DNA of 64,000 nt, from positions 268,309-332,308 of the forward strand of contig CALVMW010000001.1 of assembly GCA_944349335.1 (NCBI GenBank), written 5' to 3'. The stretch is from an uncultured Bacilli bacterium (GTDB lineage Bacteria > Bacillota_I > Bacilli_A > RFN20 > CAG-288). Numbering within the stretch: position 1 is the first letter of the stretch; every line of letters begins with the position of its first letter. Below, piece after piece: positions 36,185-45,624 of this stretch. The position numbers and the translations under genes are program-made. Below the pieces are notes generated by a model, which had not been told where the DNA came from, did not search any database, and saw only the letters and a program-made list of their open reading frames with translations.

Positions 36185-37032
36185 AAAAGATTTTTGCATA
36201 TTCTTATATCTATATCATCCTTTTAATCTTATATCTTCCTATCCTTTACCTGATTGTTTTCTCATTCACTGAAGCTACTACTTTAGGAAGTTGGTCTGGT
36301 TTTTCCTTACAACTCTATTCTGATCTTTTTAAGAATGAAGATGTAATGATCGCTTTAGGAAATACTCTTATATTAGCTTGTCTTTCAGCATTAGTTTCCA
36401 CTGTGATTGGCTCTTTAGGTGCAATCGGTGTTTATTATTGTAAAAGAGGTTTCCGTACAGTCATTGAAAACATTAATCAAGTTCCGGTTGTTAATGCTGA
36501 AATAGTTATCGCCATGTCCTTAACTGTTATGTTTGTCTTCATGGGTCAAAATTTCTTCGGTGGTGAATCTATCTTCTCTTTCTGGACTCTTTTAGCAGGT
36601 CATTGTGTTTTAGCTATTCCTTTTGTCTATCTCAATGTTAAACCAAAATTATTACAGATGGACCCGGCTTTATATGAAGCTGCGATGGATTTAGGTTCAA
36701 GTCCAACAAAAGCTATCCATAAAGTAATTATTCCTCAGATTTTACCTGGCATTTTCTCTGGTTTATTATTATCTTTTACACTTTCTTTAGATGATTTTAT
36801 AGTCACTGCCTTTACAAGAGGACCAGGTTTATTATCAGGTGCTGCCCAGATTGAAACTCTTTCAACTTTAGTTCAATCTGTCATTAAAAAAGGTGCTGTT
36901 CCCCCTGAACTTCGTGCCTTAACCACCATCATCTTCTTAGTTGTCCTTGTGATTGTCCTCTCTTACTCTATCTACATCAATGTTAAACGTAAAAGGATAG
37001 CTAAACATCATAGGAGGAGTTTAAATGCGTAA
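36178..37032 (+). CDS. potC: Spermidine/putrescine permease PotC
   Basis: A 284-residue permease with six hydrophobic segments and the EAA loop around EAAMDLGSSPTKAIHKVIIP. Ends with the typical basic tail. It overlaps potB by 7 bp and potD by 8 bp. Confidence 0.93.
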   Translation: MVKKIFAYSYIYIILLILYLPILYLIVFSFTEATTLGSWSGFSLQLYSDLFKNEDVMIALGNTLILACLSALVSTVIGSLGAIGVYYCKRGFRTVIENINQVPVVNAEIVIAMSLTVMFVFMGQNFFGGESIFSFWTLLAGHCVLAIPFVYLNVKPKLLQMDPALYEAAMDLGSSPTKAIHKVIIPQILPGIFSGLLLSFTLSLDDFIVTAFTRGPGLLSGAAQIETLSTLVQSVIKKGAVPPELRALTTIIFLVVLVIVLSYSIYINVKRKRIAKHHRRSLNA

Positions 37033-38746
37033 TAAAAATCGTATATTACCTTGTCTTTTCTCTTTATTTATCTTAGGAGTAAATCTCTCTCCAACATATG
37101 AATTAAGTAATCAAGTTATCACTAAATATGCTGATGATGAAGTAGAAGTTCTTAACGTTTATAACTGGGAAGACTATATCGATGAAGGTGATGAGGAAGA
37201 AGGGATTCCTTCTTTGATTGAAGAGTTTGAAAATAAAATGTTAGAAGAAGAAGGAAGAAGAGTAAGCGTTGTTTACTCTACCTTTGATACTAATGAAACT
37301 ATGCTTTCTGAACTTCAAACCGGTAAATCTTCTTATGACCTTATCTGCCCTTCAGATTATGTCATTCAAAAGATGATCGCTGAAGATCTTATTCAGCCAT
37401 ATGATGATGGTTCAACACCTAACTATGATAAATATGTATCTCCCTTTGTCGCTGATAAGATCGATAATATTGAAGTTAATGGTGAAAAAGGCATTGTCAG
37501 CCGCTATGCTAGAGGATATATGTGGGGAACTTTAGGTTTACTTTATAATCCTACTTTCTCCGGTTTAGAGGCTAAAGGCATCACTGAAGATGAGATGCAA
37601 GAAGATATGAAAGATTGGCTCTCTTTATGGGATGACAAATATTCTAATCTTTTAGCTATTAAAGACTCGATGAGAGATACCTATGCTGTCGGCATCATGA
37701 AAACTTATAATGATGATTTTGAACTCGATGGTCAAAATTATGAAGGTTTTAAAACTATCAAAGAAAAATATCTTCAAGGCATCTATGATGAAGATACTTA
37801 TAATGAGAAAGTTTCTGAGATATTTAATCTAAATGATAGTACAACTATCACAAGAGTCGGCAATGATCTCCAAGATCTTAAAAATAATGCCTATGGTTTT
37901 GAAGTTGACTCTGGCAAAACAGATATGGCTAGAGGTATGTATTTTGCTATCAATGTCGCTTGGAGTGGTGATGCTGCTTGGGCTATGGATATGGCTGATG
38001 AAAATAACGAGAATAGCACTGATCCTAATTACCATGAAACCATCTTAAAATATGCTATTCCTGAGACTGGAGCAAACATTTGGTTTGATGGATGGGTTAT
38101 CCCTAAAAATTCTCAACATAAAGATTTAGCTCAAAAGTTTGTTGACTTCTTATCTACCCCTCAATATGCCGCCAGAAATATGAATTATATCGGCTATACT
38201 CCTGTTATTGCTGGTGATGAAATTTTAGATTTAGTCCAATCTTGGTATGACCTCCGCTACGATGAGGATTCACTTTCACTTGATTCTTCCTATCTTGATG
38301 GACTCACTTTAGTAACAAAAGACGAAATTGATTCTCTCCCAGAAGAAGAAAAAGAAGATAAGTACTATATGAAAGATATCTCTTACTTCTTTGAAGGAAC
38401 TTTAGAAAATAAAGATATATCTGATTCGATCTTCGCGATTGGTGCTAGTGAAAAAGATAGGCAATTTGATACTCAATATCCTGATTCTTCTCTTCTTCCT
38501 GGTCTAGCTGTTATGGCTGACTTTGGTTCTCAAAACGCTGACTTATTATTGATGTGGGAGAATGTTAAAAATACTTCTCTTCCTTTATATGCCTATATTC
38601 TTGTTTTAGTCGCTGTCGTCGCTATTATCATCTTCTACATCGTCTACAAAATTAGTAAACATAATGTCAAAGAAAGAAGAAAAGCTCGTAAAGAGATGAG
38701 AAAAGATAGCTCTAATGCTAAAAAACTACTTACGGAAAAGCTTTAA
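37025..38746 (+). CDS. potD: Spermidine/putrescine-binding protein PotD with C-terminal membrane anchor
   Basis: A 573-residue solute-binding protein. After an N-terminal signal-like segment comes the PotD start VEVLNVYNWEDYIDEG and PSDYVIQKM, with the rest of the two-lobed fold to about residue 500. It has no lipobox cysteine. Instead, residues about 520-543 form a membrane helix (YILVLVAVVAIIIFYIVYKI) and a Lys/Arg-rich tail, so it is anchored at the C-terminus. An insert near 420-480 is unusual. The end overlaps the convergent ATP-grasp gene by 21 bp. Confidence 0.92.
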   Translation: MRNKNRILPCLFSLFILGVNLSPTYELSNQVITKYADDEVEVLNVYNWEDYIDEGDEEEGIPSLIEEFENKMLEEEGRRVSVVYSTFDTNETMLSELQTGKSSYDLICPSDYVIQKMIAEDLIQPYDDGSTPNYDKYVSPFVADKIDNIEVNGEKGIVSRYARGYMWGTLGLLYNPTFSGLEAKGITEDEMQEDMKDWLSLWDDKYSNLLAIKDSMRDTYAVGIMKTYNDDFELDGQNYEGFKTIKEKYLQGIYDEDTYNEKVSEIFNLNDSTTITRVGNDLQDLKNNAYGFEVDSGKTDMARGMYFAINVAWSGDAAWAMDMADENNENSTDPNYHETILKYAIPETGANIWFDGWVIPKNSQHKDLAQKFVDFLSTPQYAARNMNYIGYTPVIAGDEILDLVQSWYDLRYDEDSLSLDSSYLDGLTLVTKDEIDSLPEEEKEDKYYMKDISYFFEGTLENKDISDSIFAIGASEKDRQFDTQYPDSSLLPGLAVMADFGSQNADLLLMWENVKNTSLPLYAYILVLVAVVAIIIFYIVYKISKHNVKERRKARKEMRKDSSNAKKLLTEKL

Positions 38747-39601
38747 AGCATAAGTTACTATCTCTTTAGCAACATTGATATCACAAACCTTTTCAACTTC
38801 ATCAAAGAAAGCATTGGAGTTAACTTCTAAAAATAACGGAGAACCATCTTCATCTTCTTTAATATCGATTCCTGCATAATAAAGATTAAAAGCTTTCATA
38901 ACTTTTCTACCAACATCGATAAAAGAAGAGGGGACAGTAGCTATATATCCTTTGCCTCCTAAAGCGATATTAGAGCGAAAATCATGTTCATTCTTTCTCT
39001 TTATCGCAGCTAATAACTTATCTCCGACAAAAAACAAACGATAATCCTCACCTTTATTAAAAGAGATATACTCTTCATAAAGGTGAGGTATTTTTTTATA
39101 TTTTTGATAATAATCTTCTAATTCTTTTCTATCTTTAATTAAAGCTACCTGCTTTCCTAATGAGCCGTGGCACTCTTTAAAAACTAAGGGATAATGTAAT
39201 TTTTTCTCAACAAAATTTAAAAATTTCTCTCTTACATCAGCATTTTCATTATCAATATAACAAAGTGGAGAAGGAATAGTTAATGGAACCTTAATACCTA
39301 ATTTATCCAATTCTAATATTGATAACATTTTATCATCAGAAAGAACTAAACTATGATAGGAATTTACTAAAAAAGTCTTTTTATCTAGTGCCTTAGCTAA
39401 ATAATTATCTTTATCTAAATAAAAACAAATATCACCAGCATCTTCTACATTAATATTACCTGAGCTTGATAAATAAAAATCACTTGCTAATAAAATATCA
39501 GCCTCTAAACCTAATTTGATGCACTCTTCCTTTATTCGTGAAGCTTTATGAAGAAGACTTTTATTTTGAGAATAAGAATTGATGACTATCGATATTTTCA
39601 C
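38726..39601 (-). CDS. ATP-grasp ligase of the RimK family
   Basis: A 291-residue ATP-grasp protein. ATP and Mg2+ sites: YPLVFKECHGSLGKQVALI, YEEYISFNKGEDYRLFFVG and GIDIKEDEDGSPLFLEVNSNA. RimK relatives add glutamate to proteins or peptides; others make gamma-linked peptides such as F420 or ovothiol-like products, so the substrate is open. It starts at GTG 39601 with no ribosome site; TAAAAT ends 7 bases before the GTG, which suggests a leaderless mRNA. Confidence 0.85.
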   Translation of the reverse strand: MKISIVINSYSQNKSLLHKASRIKEECIKLGLEADILLASDFYLSSSGNINVEDAGDICFYLDKDNYLAKALDKKTFLVNSYHSLVLSDDKMLSILELDKLGIKVPLTIPSPLCYIDNENADVREKFLNFVEKKLHYPLVFKECHGSLGKQVALIKDRKELEDYYQKYKKIPHLYEEYISFNKGEDYRLFFVGDKLLAAIKRKNEHDFRSNIALGGKGYIATVPSSFIDVGRKVMKAFNLYYAGIDIKEDEDGSPLFLEVNSNAFFDEVEKVCDINVAKEIVTYALKLFRK

Positions 39602-39645
39602 ATGAGATATTTTACTTATTATCTTAATAAATAAAAAGAAAAAAC

Positions 39646-39674
39646 TTGAAAAAATATATATTCAGAGTTATTAT
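39646..39674 (+). promoter_or_regulatory. Promoter of tRNA-fMet
   Basis: TTGAAA (39646-39651), 17 bases, TATTAT (39669-39674), 13 bases before the tRNA. Confidence 0.7.
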
Positions 39675-39687
39675 ATTTATTGTACAT

Positions 39688-39762
39688 CGCGGGGTGGAGC
39701 AGTGGTAGCTCATCAGGCTCATAACCTGAAGGTCGTAAGTTCAAATCTTGCCCCCGCTACCA
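39688..39762 (+). tRNA. Initiator tRNA-fMet (CAT) with variant signatures
   Basis: A 75-base tRNA with encoded CCA folds cleanly: acceptor CGCGGGG / CCCCGCT, D stem GAGC/GCTC, anticodon stem TCAGG / CCTGA with loop CTCATAA, T arm GTAAG-TTCAAAT-CTTGC. The unpaired position 1-72 and A11-U24 mark it as the initiator. Two features are odd: the 1-72 mismatch is C-U where most bacteria have C-A, and the anticodon stem has A-U in place of the first of the three conserved G-C pairs. Confidence 0.95.
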
Positions 39763-39809
39763 ATGATAACAATATTTTGATGCTAAATAGTATCAAAAAT
39801 GGAATATTT

Positions 39810-39833
39810 GTCCGAAATATCGGACTTTTTTTG
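39810..39833 (+). terminator. Terminator after tRNA-fMet
   Basis: Stem GTCCGA / TCGGAC with loop AATA and seven T. A weaker TGAT-TATCA hairpin lies before it. Confidence 0.85.
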
Positions 39834-39842
39834 TTTCATAAT

Positions 39843-39872
39843 AAAAAAGCTAGGCGATTAACCTAGCTTTTT
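39843..39872 (-). terminator. Terminator of the 844-residue lipoprotein gene
   Basis: Stem AAAGCTAGG / CCTAGCTTT with flanking A and T tracts, so it can work in both directions; on the minus strand it follows the lipoprotein stop. Confidence 0.8.
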
Positions 39873-39886
39873 AAAGGAAATTAACA

Positions 39887-42421
39887 TCAGCCTAGGAGGG
39901 CATCAAAATCAATACTAGTTGTACCGATATTATTAATAGTTAAGGTTGCGAGACATTGCTGATAACCGATAGTAGTTTGTGTCTCATCAAGATAGACATA
40001 ATTAAGATAGAGATCATAGGTAATAACTAAAGTGTTAGTCTCTGTATCAAGTTCAAATAATGCGCTTATAGGAGTATAGGTTTGAGAAACAACTATACCA
40101 CCGATAGAAACTATAGTGTCTAAAAGGTCATAATCATCTGAGACATAAGCTTCCTGTTCATCATCATAAATGAATTGATTGGCTGTTGATATATCGTACA
40201 TCGAATAAAGAAGATCAGTCCAATTTGCATCATTGCTTTCTGAAAAGATTAGGGCATCGCCGCTCTCTTCAGCACCATATATATCAGTTGTTCCGCTGAC
40301 GCGATTATCATATAGGTCTACTCCTAAACTACCGACGTTATAATAGCCTTGAGAAGTAACATACATAGTACTAGTTGCCATAACAGTTTCATCAATAGGA
40401 AGAGTAGAAGTGATCTGTGGTTCACCATCAATTATCTCGGCTGGGAAAATTGTCGAATCAACACTTAGATTAGCGGTGTAATTGATTGTAGAAGGATCAG
40501 AGAAATTATCATTTAACCAATTAGATAATTCAGTATCTTCATAAGCTACTTCAGGAGTATAAACCCAAACTTGTATTGAAGAAGATAAAACAGCTATACC
40601 GATGTTATAAATAACTGCACCAACTTCATATAGATATTCATCTTCACCATAATCATTTAAGCCATTAGCTTTCCATCCAGCATCTACTAAGATTTCACCA
40701 TAATCGATAGCAGCTTGTTCAGGATCATATCCAGAAGGAAGAGCTAAAGATAAGAAACTAGAAGACGCTGACCATTCTCCACCTTCAGGAAGCCAGAAAG
40801 GAAGAAGTTCTTGAGGAAGTTCCTCAAAGAAGCTATCAGTTCCATCAACATCATCCCAACTTGCTTGAGGAATAGGAGCAACATAATCAGAAGCTTCATA
40901 ACCAGTATCAGTTGTTCCGATATTAGAAATAGTTATCTCATAGGAGTCAGTCCATACCATTCCGAAGAAACTTGTTGTAGTTGAATAACTGAGAGTCCAT
41001 GTTCCATCACCATTATCCACAAATTGTAAAGTTCCATCGTCAGCTGTGGCATAGAACATGGTATCGTTATTAGGAAGAGGAATGTATTCATCCGCATAGT
41101 TTTCAAGTCCTAAACCTGTAGCTAAACTATAAGTATCACCATCAACATCAAACATCGAAGCTAAAGCTGTATAAGAAGGGAAGATATCATCTAAAGACTC
41201 AGCGACAGTTGCTGAAGATTGTCCGACTAAAGAGCCGCCTTCTAAAACAAAGTCATAAACGCCAGAGCCAGTATCTACATAGCCTGCAGTATCATCAATA
41301 ATGTATAAATCACCATCGACTAAATAAGTAGATTCCGTGATAGTTCCATCATAATCGTTATAAATATCTAAAGTATAATTTCTATCTTGTAAGCTTGTAA
41401 ATAAATCAGCTAGAGCATCTGTAGCACTACTTTCTATACGAGGTTCAACTTCAGTAATACCGGCACTCTCTTTACTAACAACTTCAAAATCACCAGATAC
41501 TGTAACATTAGCGACGTCACCATAACTATCGACCATTCCTTCTTCTTCACCGTAAACAGTAATACCGGTAACTTCATAATAATCATCTACTTGAATATAA
41601 ATATCTTGGAAAAGATAGTTATACATCGTTAAATAAGTACCAAGAATTGTCGAAGTATCATCATCGACATCAACTAAAATACCATCTTCTGTTTCACGTA
41701 AATCAGTGACATCTAAATCGACAAAAGGATTGGCATAATTATCATCAAAGGAAACTAATTCATCGTAACTATTGTAAAGATAATTAGTTGTAACAGTATT
41801 GGTTAAGGGATCTAATGATCTAGAACCAACATAACCATCGTCAGTCCTATAATAGTCACTAGCATAAAGTAAAGTTCCCTCAGCATCATATTCATAATTG
41901 TAGTAACGGTCGCTTCTAAAATAATCAACCATCGTAGAATCTTGAGTCAATACTTCACCAGTATCAACATACTCCATCTCGATATGGAATGTTCCATTTA
42001 AAGCTATATCATCAATTTGTGCTAAAACATCATCGATAGTATAACTTCTTCTCACTACTGTTATTGAAATCGAATCAGAAACATCACCAACACTAGCAGT
42101 AACTGTGCATTCACCAACAGCATTAGCAGTAACTAAACCTGTATCTGAGACTGTAATCACATTAGTCATATCAGCAAACCAAGTAACTGCTTCATCAGTT
42201 CCTGTAACTGTTGCCTCAAGCTGTAAAGTATCACCGACAAATAGACTTGCACTATCGCCATTAGTAATAGTAACACTGACTTCTTCTGGTTCTGGCTCAG
42301 TTGTAGAAATAGAAGAAGGTAATGAAGAGGAGGGTAAAGTAGAACTTTCATCTTGACAAGAAGTCGCTGTTAAGACTAATGCACTGACGGCTAATAGACT
42401 TAATAAACGAATTTTTTTCAT
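39887..42421 (-). CDS. Large surface lipoprotein with Big2 Ig-like domain
   Basis: An 844-residue protein. Signal peptide with lipobox LTATSC (Cys22), a Ser/Thr/Pro/Glu linker, then a bacterial Ig-like Big2 domain at about 47-125 (TWFADMTNVITVSDTGLVTA). The rest is Asp/Tyr/Thr-rich with no catalytic motif I know. Around residues 560-640 (AAIDYGEILVDAGWK and following strands) it shares a pattern with the lipoprotein at 48936. It probably sits on the outer face of the membrane. Promoter TTAACA-N18-TATAAT and two cre-like motifs lie upstream; strong ribosome site AAAGGAGAG. Confidence 0.88.
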   Translation of the reverse strand: MKKIRLLSLLAVSALVLTATSCQDESSTLPSSSLPSSISTTEPEPEEVSVTITNGDSASLFVGDTLQLEATVTGTDEAVTWFADMTNVITVSDTGLVTANAVGECTVTASVGDVSDSISITVVRRSYTIDDVLAQIDDIALNGTFHIEMEYVDTGEVLTQDSTMVDYFRSDRYYNYEYDAEGTLLYASDYYRTDDGYVGSRSLDPLTNTVTTNYLYNSYDELVSFDDNYANPFVDLDVTDLRETEDGILVDVDDDTSTILGTYLTMYNYLFQDIYIQVDDYYEVTGITVYGEEEGMVDSYGDVANVTVSGDFEVVSKESAGITEVEPRIESSATDALADLFTSLQDRNYTLDIYNDYDGTITESTYLVDGDLYIIDDTAGYVDTGSGVYDFVLEGGSLVGQSSATVAESLDDIFPSYTALASMFDVDGDTYSLATGLGLENYADEYIPLPNNDTMFYATADDGTLQFVDNGDGTWTLSYSTTTSFFGMVWTDSYEITISNIGTTDTGYEASDYVAPIPQASWDDVDGTDSFFEELPQELLPFWLPEGGEWSASSSFLSLALPSGYDPEQAAIDYGEILVDAGWKANGLNDYGEDEYLYEVGAVIYNIGIAVLSSSIQVWVYTPEVAYEDTELSNWLNDNFSDPSTINYTANLSVDSTIFPAEIIDGEPQITSTLPIDETVMATSTMYVTSQGYYNVGSLGVDLYDNRVSGTTDIYGAEESGDALIFSESNDANWTDLLYSMYDISTANQFIYDDEQEAYVSDDYDLLDTIVSIGGIVVSQTYTPISALFELDTETNTLVITYDLYLNYVYLDETQTTIGYQQCLATLTINNIGTTSIDFDALLG

Positions 42422-42448
42422 AACGTGTTCTCTCCTTTTATGTGAAAC

Positions 42449-42478
42449 ATTATAAAAAAGAACTTTTTTTACTGTTAA
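42449..42478 (-). promoter_or_regulatory. Promoter of the 844-residue lipoprotein gene
   Basis: On the minus strand TTAACA (42473-42478), 18 bases, TATAAT (42449-42454). Confidence 0.65.
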
Positions 42479-42490
42479 TAAATAATTTTA

Positions 42491-42504
42491 AGTAATCGCT
42501 TACA
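42491..42504. promoter_or_regulatory. Cre-like operator A
   Basis: agtaatCGcttaca, 13 out of 14 positions compatible with the TGNNANCGNWWWCA-type cre palindrome except the first base. It lies 12 bp upstream of the -35 box of the lipoprotein promoter. Confidence 0.55.
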
Positions 42505-42539
42505 AACTATGGATAAAAATACTAAAAATAGCGCGAAAA

Positions 42540-42571
42540 AAGGCATATATTTACGAAAATATGCCATTTTT
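42540..42571. terminator. Hairpin between the lipoprotein and aldo-keto reductase promoters
   Basis: GGCATATATTT / AAAATATGCC hairpin flanked by A-tract and T-tract. It may be a stray terminator or part of the operator region. Confidence 0.4.
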
Positions 42572-42585
42572 AGAAACCGCTTACA
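42572..42585. promoter_or_regulatory. Cre-like operator B
   Basis: agaaacCGcttaca, centre 81 bp from operator A and on the same side. Two sites about eight helical turns apart would allow a looping repressor (inference). Confidence 0.55.
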
Positions 42586-42675
42586 TAATATAAAATAATA
42601 AAGGATTTTTAATACACTTTATACATGAAAGAGACTAGAAAAATAATAGAAGTGTCTAAAAGAAGAGAATGAGTT

Positions 42676-43662
42676 TTATAAAGAAATATCGTCGATTTCT
42701 TTTAATTCATCAGCAGTAAATGAGAGGGAATCTAAAACTTTTAAATCATCTAAAATCTGCTCTTTTGAGCTTGCTCCCACAATACAGGAAGTGATATTTT
42801 CATCTTTTAAGACCCAAGCTAAAGCCATGTCAGCTAGCGATTGTTTTCTTCTTTCAGCGATCTTAGCAAGTTTAGTAATTTGATCATACTTAGAAATAAG
42901 CATATCTTCTTTTAAAAATCGACCATCTTTTTTTATACGAGAATCATTAGGTATCCCTTTAAGATAACGATTTGTTAAAAGCCCTTGAGCTAATGGTGAA
43001 AAAGCTACAATACCTTTACCTAACTTTATACTCTCTTCTAATAATCCATTATTTTCGATTGTTCTATCGAAAATATTATAACAATTTTGATTAATAATAA
43101 ACGGGACATGAAGTTCTGTTAATATTTCTGTCGCTCTTTTTAAGTGTTCTCCATCATAATTTGATAAACCGACATAGAGAGCTTTACCTTGTAAAACAAT
43201 ATCTCTTAAAGCTAACATCGTCTCTTCTAAAGGAGTATTTAAATCCATTCTATGATGGTAAAAAATATCGACATAGTCTAACTGTAATCTTTCTAAGGAT
43301 TGATTTAGTGAAGAAAAGAGATATTTACGACTTCCCCAGTTGCCATATGGGCCTTCATACATATCAAAACCAGCTTTTGTAGAAACAATAATCTGTTCAC
43401 GATATGGTTTTAAATAAAGAGAATATATTTTTCCAAAATTCCTTTCAGCTGAACCATAAGCTGGACCATAATTATTAGCTAAATCAAAATATGTTATACC
43501 ATTATCAAAAGCAGTGAGGATAATAGAGACCATGTTTTCAAATTTTGAATCATCTCCAAAGTTATGCCAAAGACCTAAAGAGATAACTGGCAAGAGTAAA
43601 CCTGATTTACCAACTCGACGATACTTCATTTTCTCATAACGATCTTTAGCAGCAATGTACAT
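42676..43662 (-). CDS. Aldo-keto reductase, YghZ/GpmA-like
   Basis: A 328-residue NADPH-dependent reductase closely like E. coli YghZ (L-glyceraldehyde 3-phosphate reductase): YRRVGKSGLLLPVISLGLWH, catalytic Asp and Tyr in FDLANNYGPAYGSAE, Lys in STKAGFDM, and His in DIFYHHRMD. It may detoxify aldehydes such as methylglyoxal. Ribosome site AAGGAG. Divergent from cysK. Confidence 0.93.
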   Translation of the reverse strand: MYIAAKDRYEKMKYRRVGKSGLLLPVISLGLWHNFGDDSKFENMVSIILTAFDNGITYFDLANNYGPAYGSAERNFGKIYSLYLKPYREQIIVSTKAGFDMYEGPYGNWGSRKYLFSSLNQSLERLQLDYVDIFYHHRMDLNTPLEETMLALRDIVLQGKALYVGLSNYDGEHLKRATEILTELHVPFIINQNCYNIFDRTIENNGLLEESIKLGKGIVAFSPLAQGLLTNRYLKGIPNDSRIKKDGRFLKEDMLISKYDQITKLAKIAERRKQSLADMALAWVLKDENITSCIVGASSKEQILDDLKVLDSLSFTADELKEIDDISL

Positions 43663-43742
43663 ATAATTCTCCTTTTTTATGCATTATTTACTAAAACTAA
43701 TTCAGTTTATTATAAAATAAAGAGAAGGAAATTTATATAAAT

Positions 43743-44666
43743 ATGAATTATTTTACTGATGTAGTTTCCGCTATAGGAAACACTCCACTTATCCGCTTAG
43801 ACAGATTAAAAGAGAAATTCTCTTTAAAATCTAATATCTTTGTTAAATTAGAAAGGTGTAACCCTTCTGGTTCCATCAAAGATAGAGCAGCTAGGAAAAT
43901 TATTTTAAATGCACTATTAAATAAACAGATTGATGAAAATACTGAATTAGTTGAAGAAACTTCTGGTAATATGGGTATCTCTTTAGCGATGATAGCTGCT
44001 GTTTATAAAATACCTCTCCGTATCTACATGCCCGAAAACTGTTCGATTGAAAGAGTGAAGATGATGAGGGCTTATGGAGCTAATGTTATTTTGACTAAGG
44101 CGAGCTTAGGTATGAATGGGGCTAAAGAAGAAGCGATTAAATATTGTAAGGAACATAAAAACACCTACATGCCTTCTCAATTTGAAAATGAAAATAACCC
44201 GCTAGCTCATTATTTAGAGACAGCAGATGAAATATATAAAGCTTTAGATAGCAAAGTTGATATCTTCGTAGCAGGTTTTGGAACAGGAGGAACCTTATCA
44301 GGAATTTCTAAATATCTAAAAGAGAAGAATAAATCTATCAAAACTATCGGTGTTGAGCCCGCTTCTTCTCCTTTAATAAGTGAAAAACAATCTGGACCCC
44401 ATAAAATACAAGGGATTGGAGCGAACTTTAAACCTGATACTCTTCACCTTGAGTTTGTCGATGAAATTAAAACTTGCAGTAATGAAGAAGCTTATGAATT
44501 TACTAGGATATTAGCTAAAGAAGAAGGTATTTTATCAGGTATATCATCTGGATGTAATATCGCTGTTAGTATCAAGATAGCAAAAATAGAAGAAAATAAA
44601 AATATCGTCACTGTTTTACCTGATAATGGTGAAAGATATTTATCAACTGAGGGATTATATGAATAA
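43743..44666 (+). CDS. cysK: Cysteine synthase (O-acetylserine sulfhydrylase)
   Basis: A 307-residue PLP enzyme: AIGNTPLIRLDRL, PLP lysine in NPSGSIKDRAA (near 44), ETSGNMGISLAM, phosphate loop GFGTGGTLSG, and ISSGCNIAVS. It makes cysteine from O-acetylserine and sulfide. GAGAAGGA lies rather far (about 14 bases) from the ATG. It overlaps cysE by 8 bp; together they form the two-step cysteine pathway. Confidence 0.95.
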   Translation: MNYFTDVVSAIGNTPLIRLDRLKEKFSLKSNIFVKLERCNPSGSIKDRAARKIILNALLNKQIDENTELVEETSGNMGISLAMIAAVYKIPLRIYMPENCSIERVKMMRAYGANVILTKASLGMNGAKEEAIKYCKEHKNTYMPSQFENENNPLAHYLETADEIYKALDSKVDIFVAGFGTGGTLSGISKYLKEKNKSIKTIGVEPASSPLISEKQSGPHKIQGIGANFKPDTLHLEFVDEIKTCSNEEAYEFTRILAKEEGILSGISSGCNIAVSIKIAKIEENKNIVTVLPDNGERYLSTEGLYE

Positions 44667-45477
44667 AAAAACGATTGATAAAGACATGATTAATCTCTAC
44701 AAAGAGAGAAAGGATGAAAAGAGAATCTCTTTTGATCAAGAATATTTTTTCTCATTTTTAGAAGACGTACATGAATTAGTTTTACTCGATTATCTTAGAA
44801 GTGCCTTTACTGAAGACGATGTTTTTATCCTTTCTAAAAAAGTTCAATATAAATTGAATCTTATCTTAAAAGAGAACAAGACTGAAAATATCGAAGAGAA
44901 AGTTTCTTTCTTTATGAATAGTATACCTGAATTAAGAATATCAGTCTTAGAATCAGCTGATACTATCTTTAACGATGATCCAGCCTCAGATACAGTCCAA
45001 GAAGTTATTTCATGCTATCCTGGTTTCTTAGCTATTTTTAATTACCGCGTCGCTCATCTTTTCTATCAAATGGGTTTGAAATTTATGGCGAGACTTATCT
45101 CGGAAGATGCTCATTCAAAAACTGGTATCGATATTAATCCAGGGGCGACAATCGGTCGAAATTTCTTCATCGACCATGGTACTGGTATCGTTATCGGTGA
45201 AACTTGTGTCATCGGTGACAATGTTAAAGTCTATCAAGGTGTAACTCTCGGTGCTCTATCTTTAAAGGATGGTAATAGCTTAAGAGGTAAAAAAAGACAC
45301 CCTACTATTGAAAATAATGTCACTATCTATTCTAATGCTGCTATCTTCGGTGGAGAAACTGTCATCGGCGAAAATTCGACTATCGGTGCTGTCACCTACA
45401 TCACTTCATCTGTTCCTAAAAATTCAGTAGTATACGCAATAAATGGGCAAACAACAATTGCTAGTAAAAAACATTAA
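44659..45477 (+). CDS. cysE: Serine O-acetyltransferase
   Basis: A 272-residue enzyme that makes O-acetylserine for CysK. The N-terminal half is helical; the C-terminal half is a left-handed beta-helix with hexapeptide repeats: catalytic DHGTGIVIGETCVIGDN, GVTLGALS and RHPTIENNVTIYSNA. It starts at 44659, 11 codons into the longer frame, because GAGGGA precedes it and the family begins near here. No terminator is clear before the next gene. Confidence 0.95.
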   Translation: MNKKTIDKDMINLYKERKDEKRISFDQEYFFSFLEDVHELVLLDYLRSAFTEDDVFILSKKVQYKLNLILKENKTENIEEKVSFFMNSIPELRISVLESADTIFNDDPASDTVQEVISCYPGFLAIFNYRVAHLFYQMGLKFMARLISEDAHSKTGIDINPGATIGRNFFIDHGTGIVIGETCVIGDNVKVYQGVTLGALSLKDGNSLRGKKRHPTIENNVTIYSNAAIFGGETVIGENSTIGAVTYITSSVPKNSVVYAINGQTTIASKKH

Positions 45478-45624
45478 TATTGTATATTAACTTTATAAAA
45501 CAACTAAATGATATTTATAAAAATTGTAAAGAACAAAATCTATAATTGATTTTGTTTTATAATTTTGATATATTACTTTACACACATAATTATTTTATTT
45601 TTTCTTAACAGATAGGAGGAAAAA

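Noticed and set aside
43663-43742. T-box or S-box before cysK
   Set aside because: The gap is only 80 bases and lacks the conserved elements of either riboswitch.
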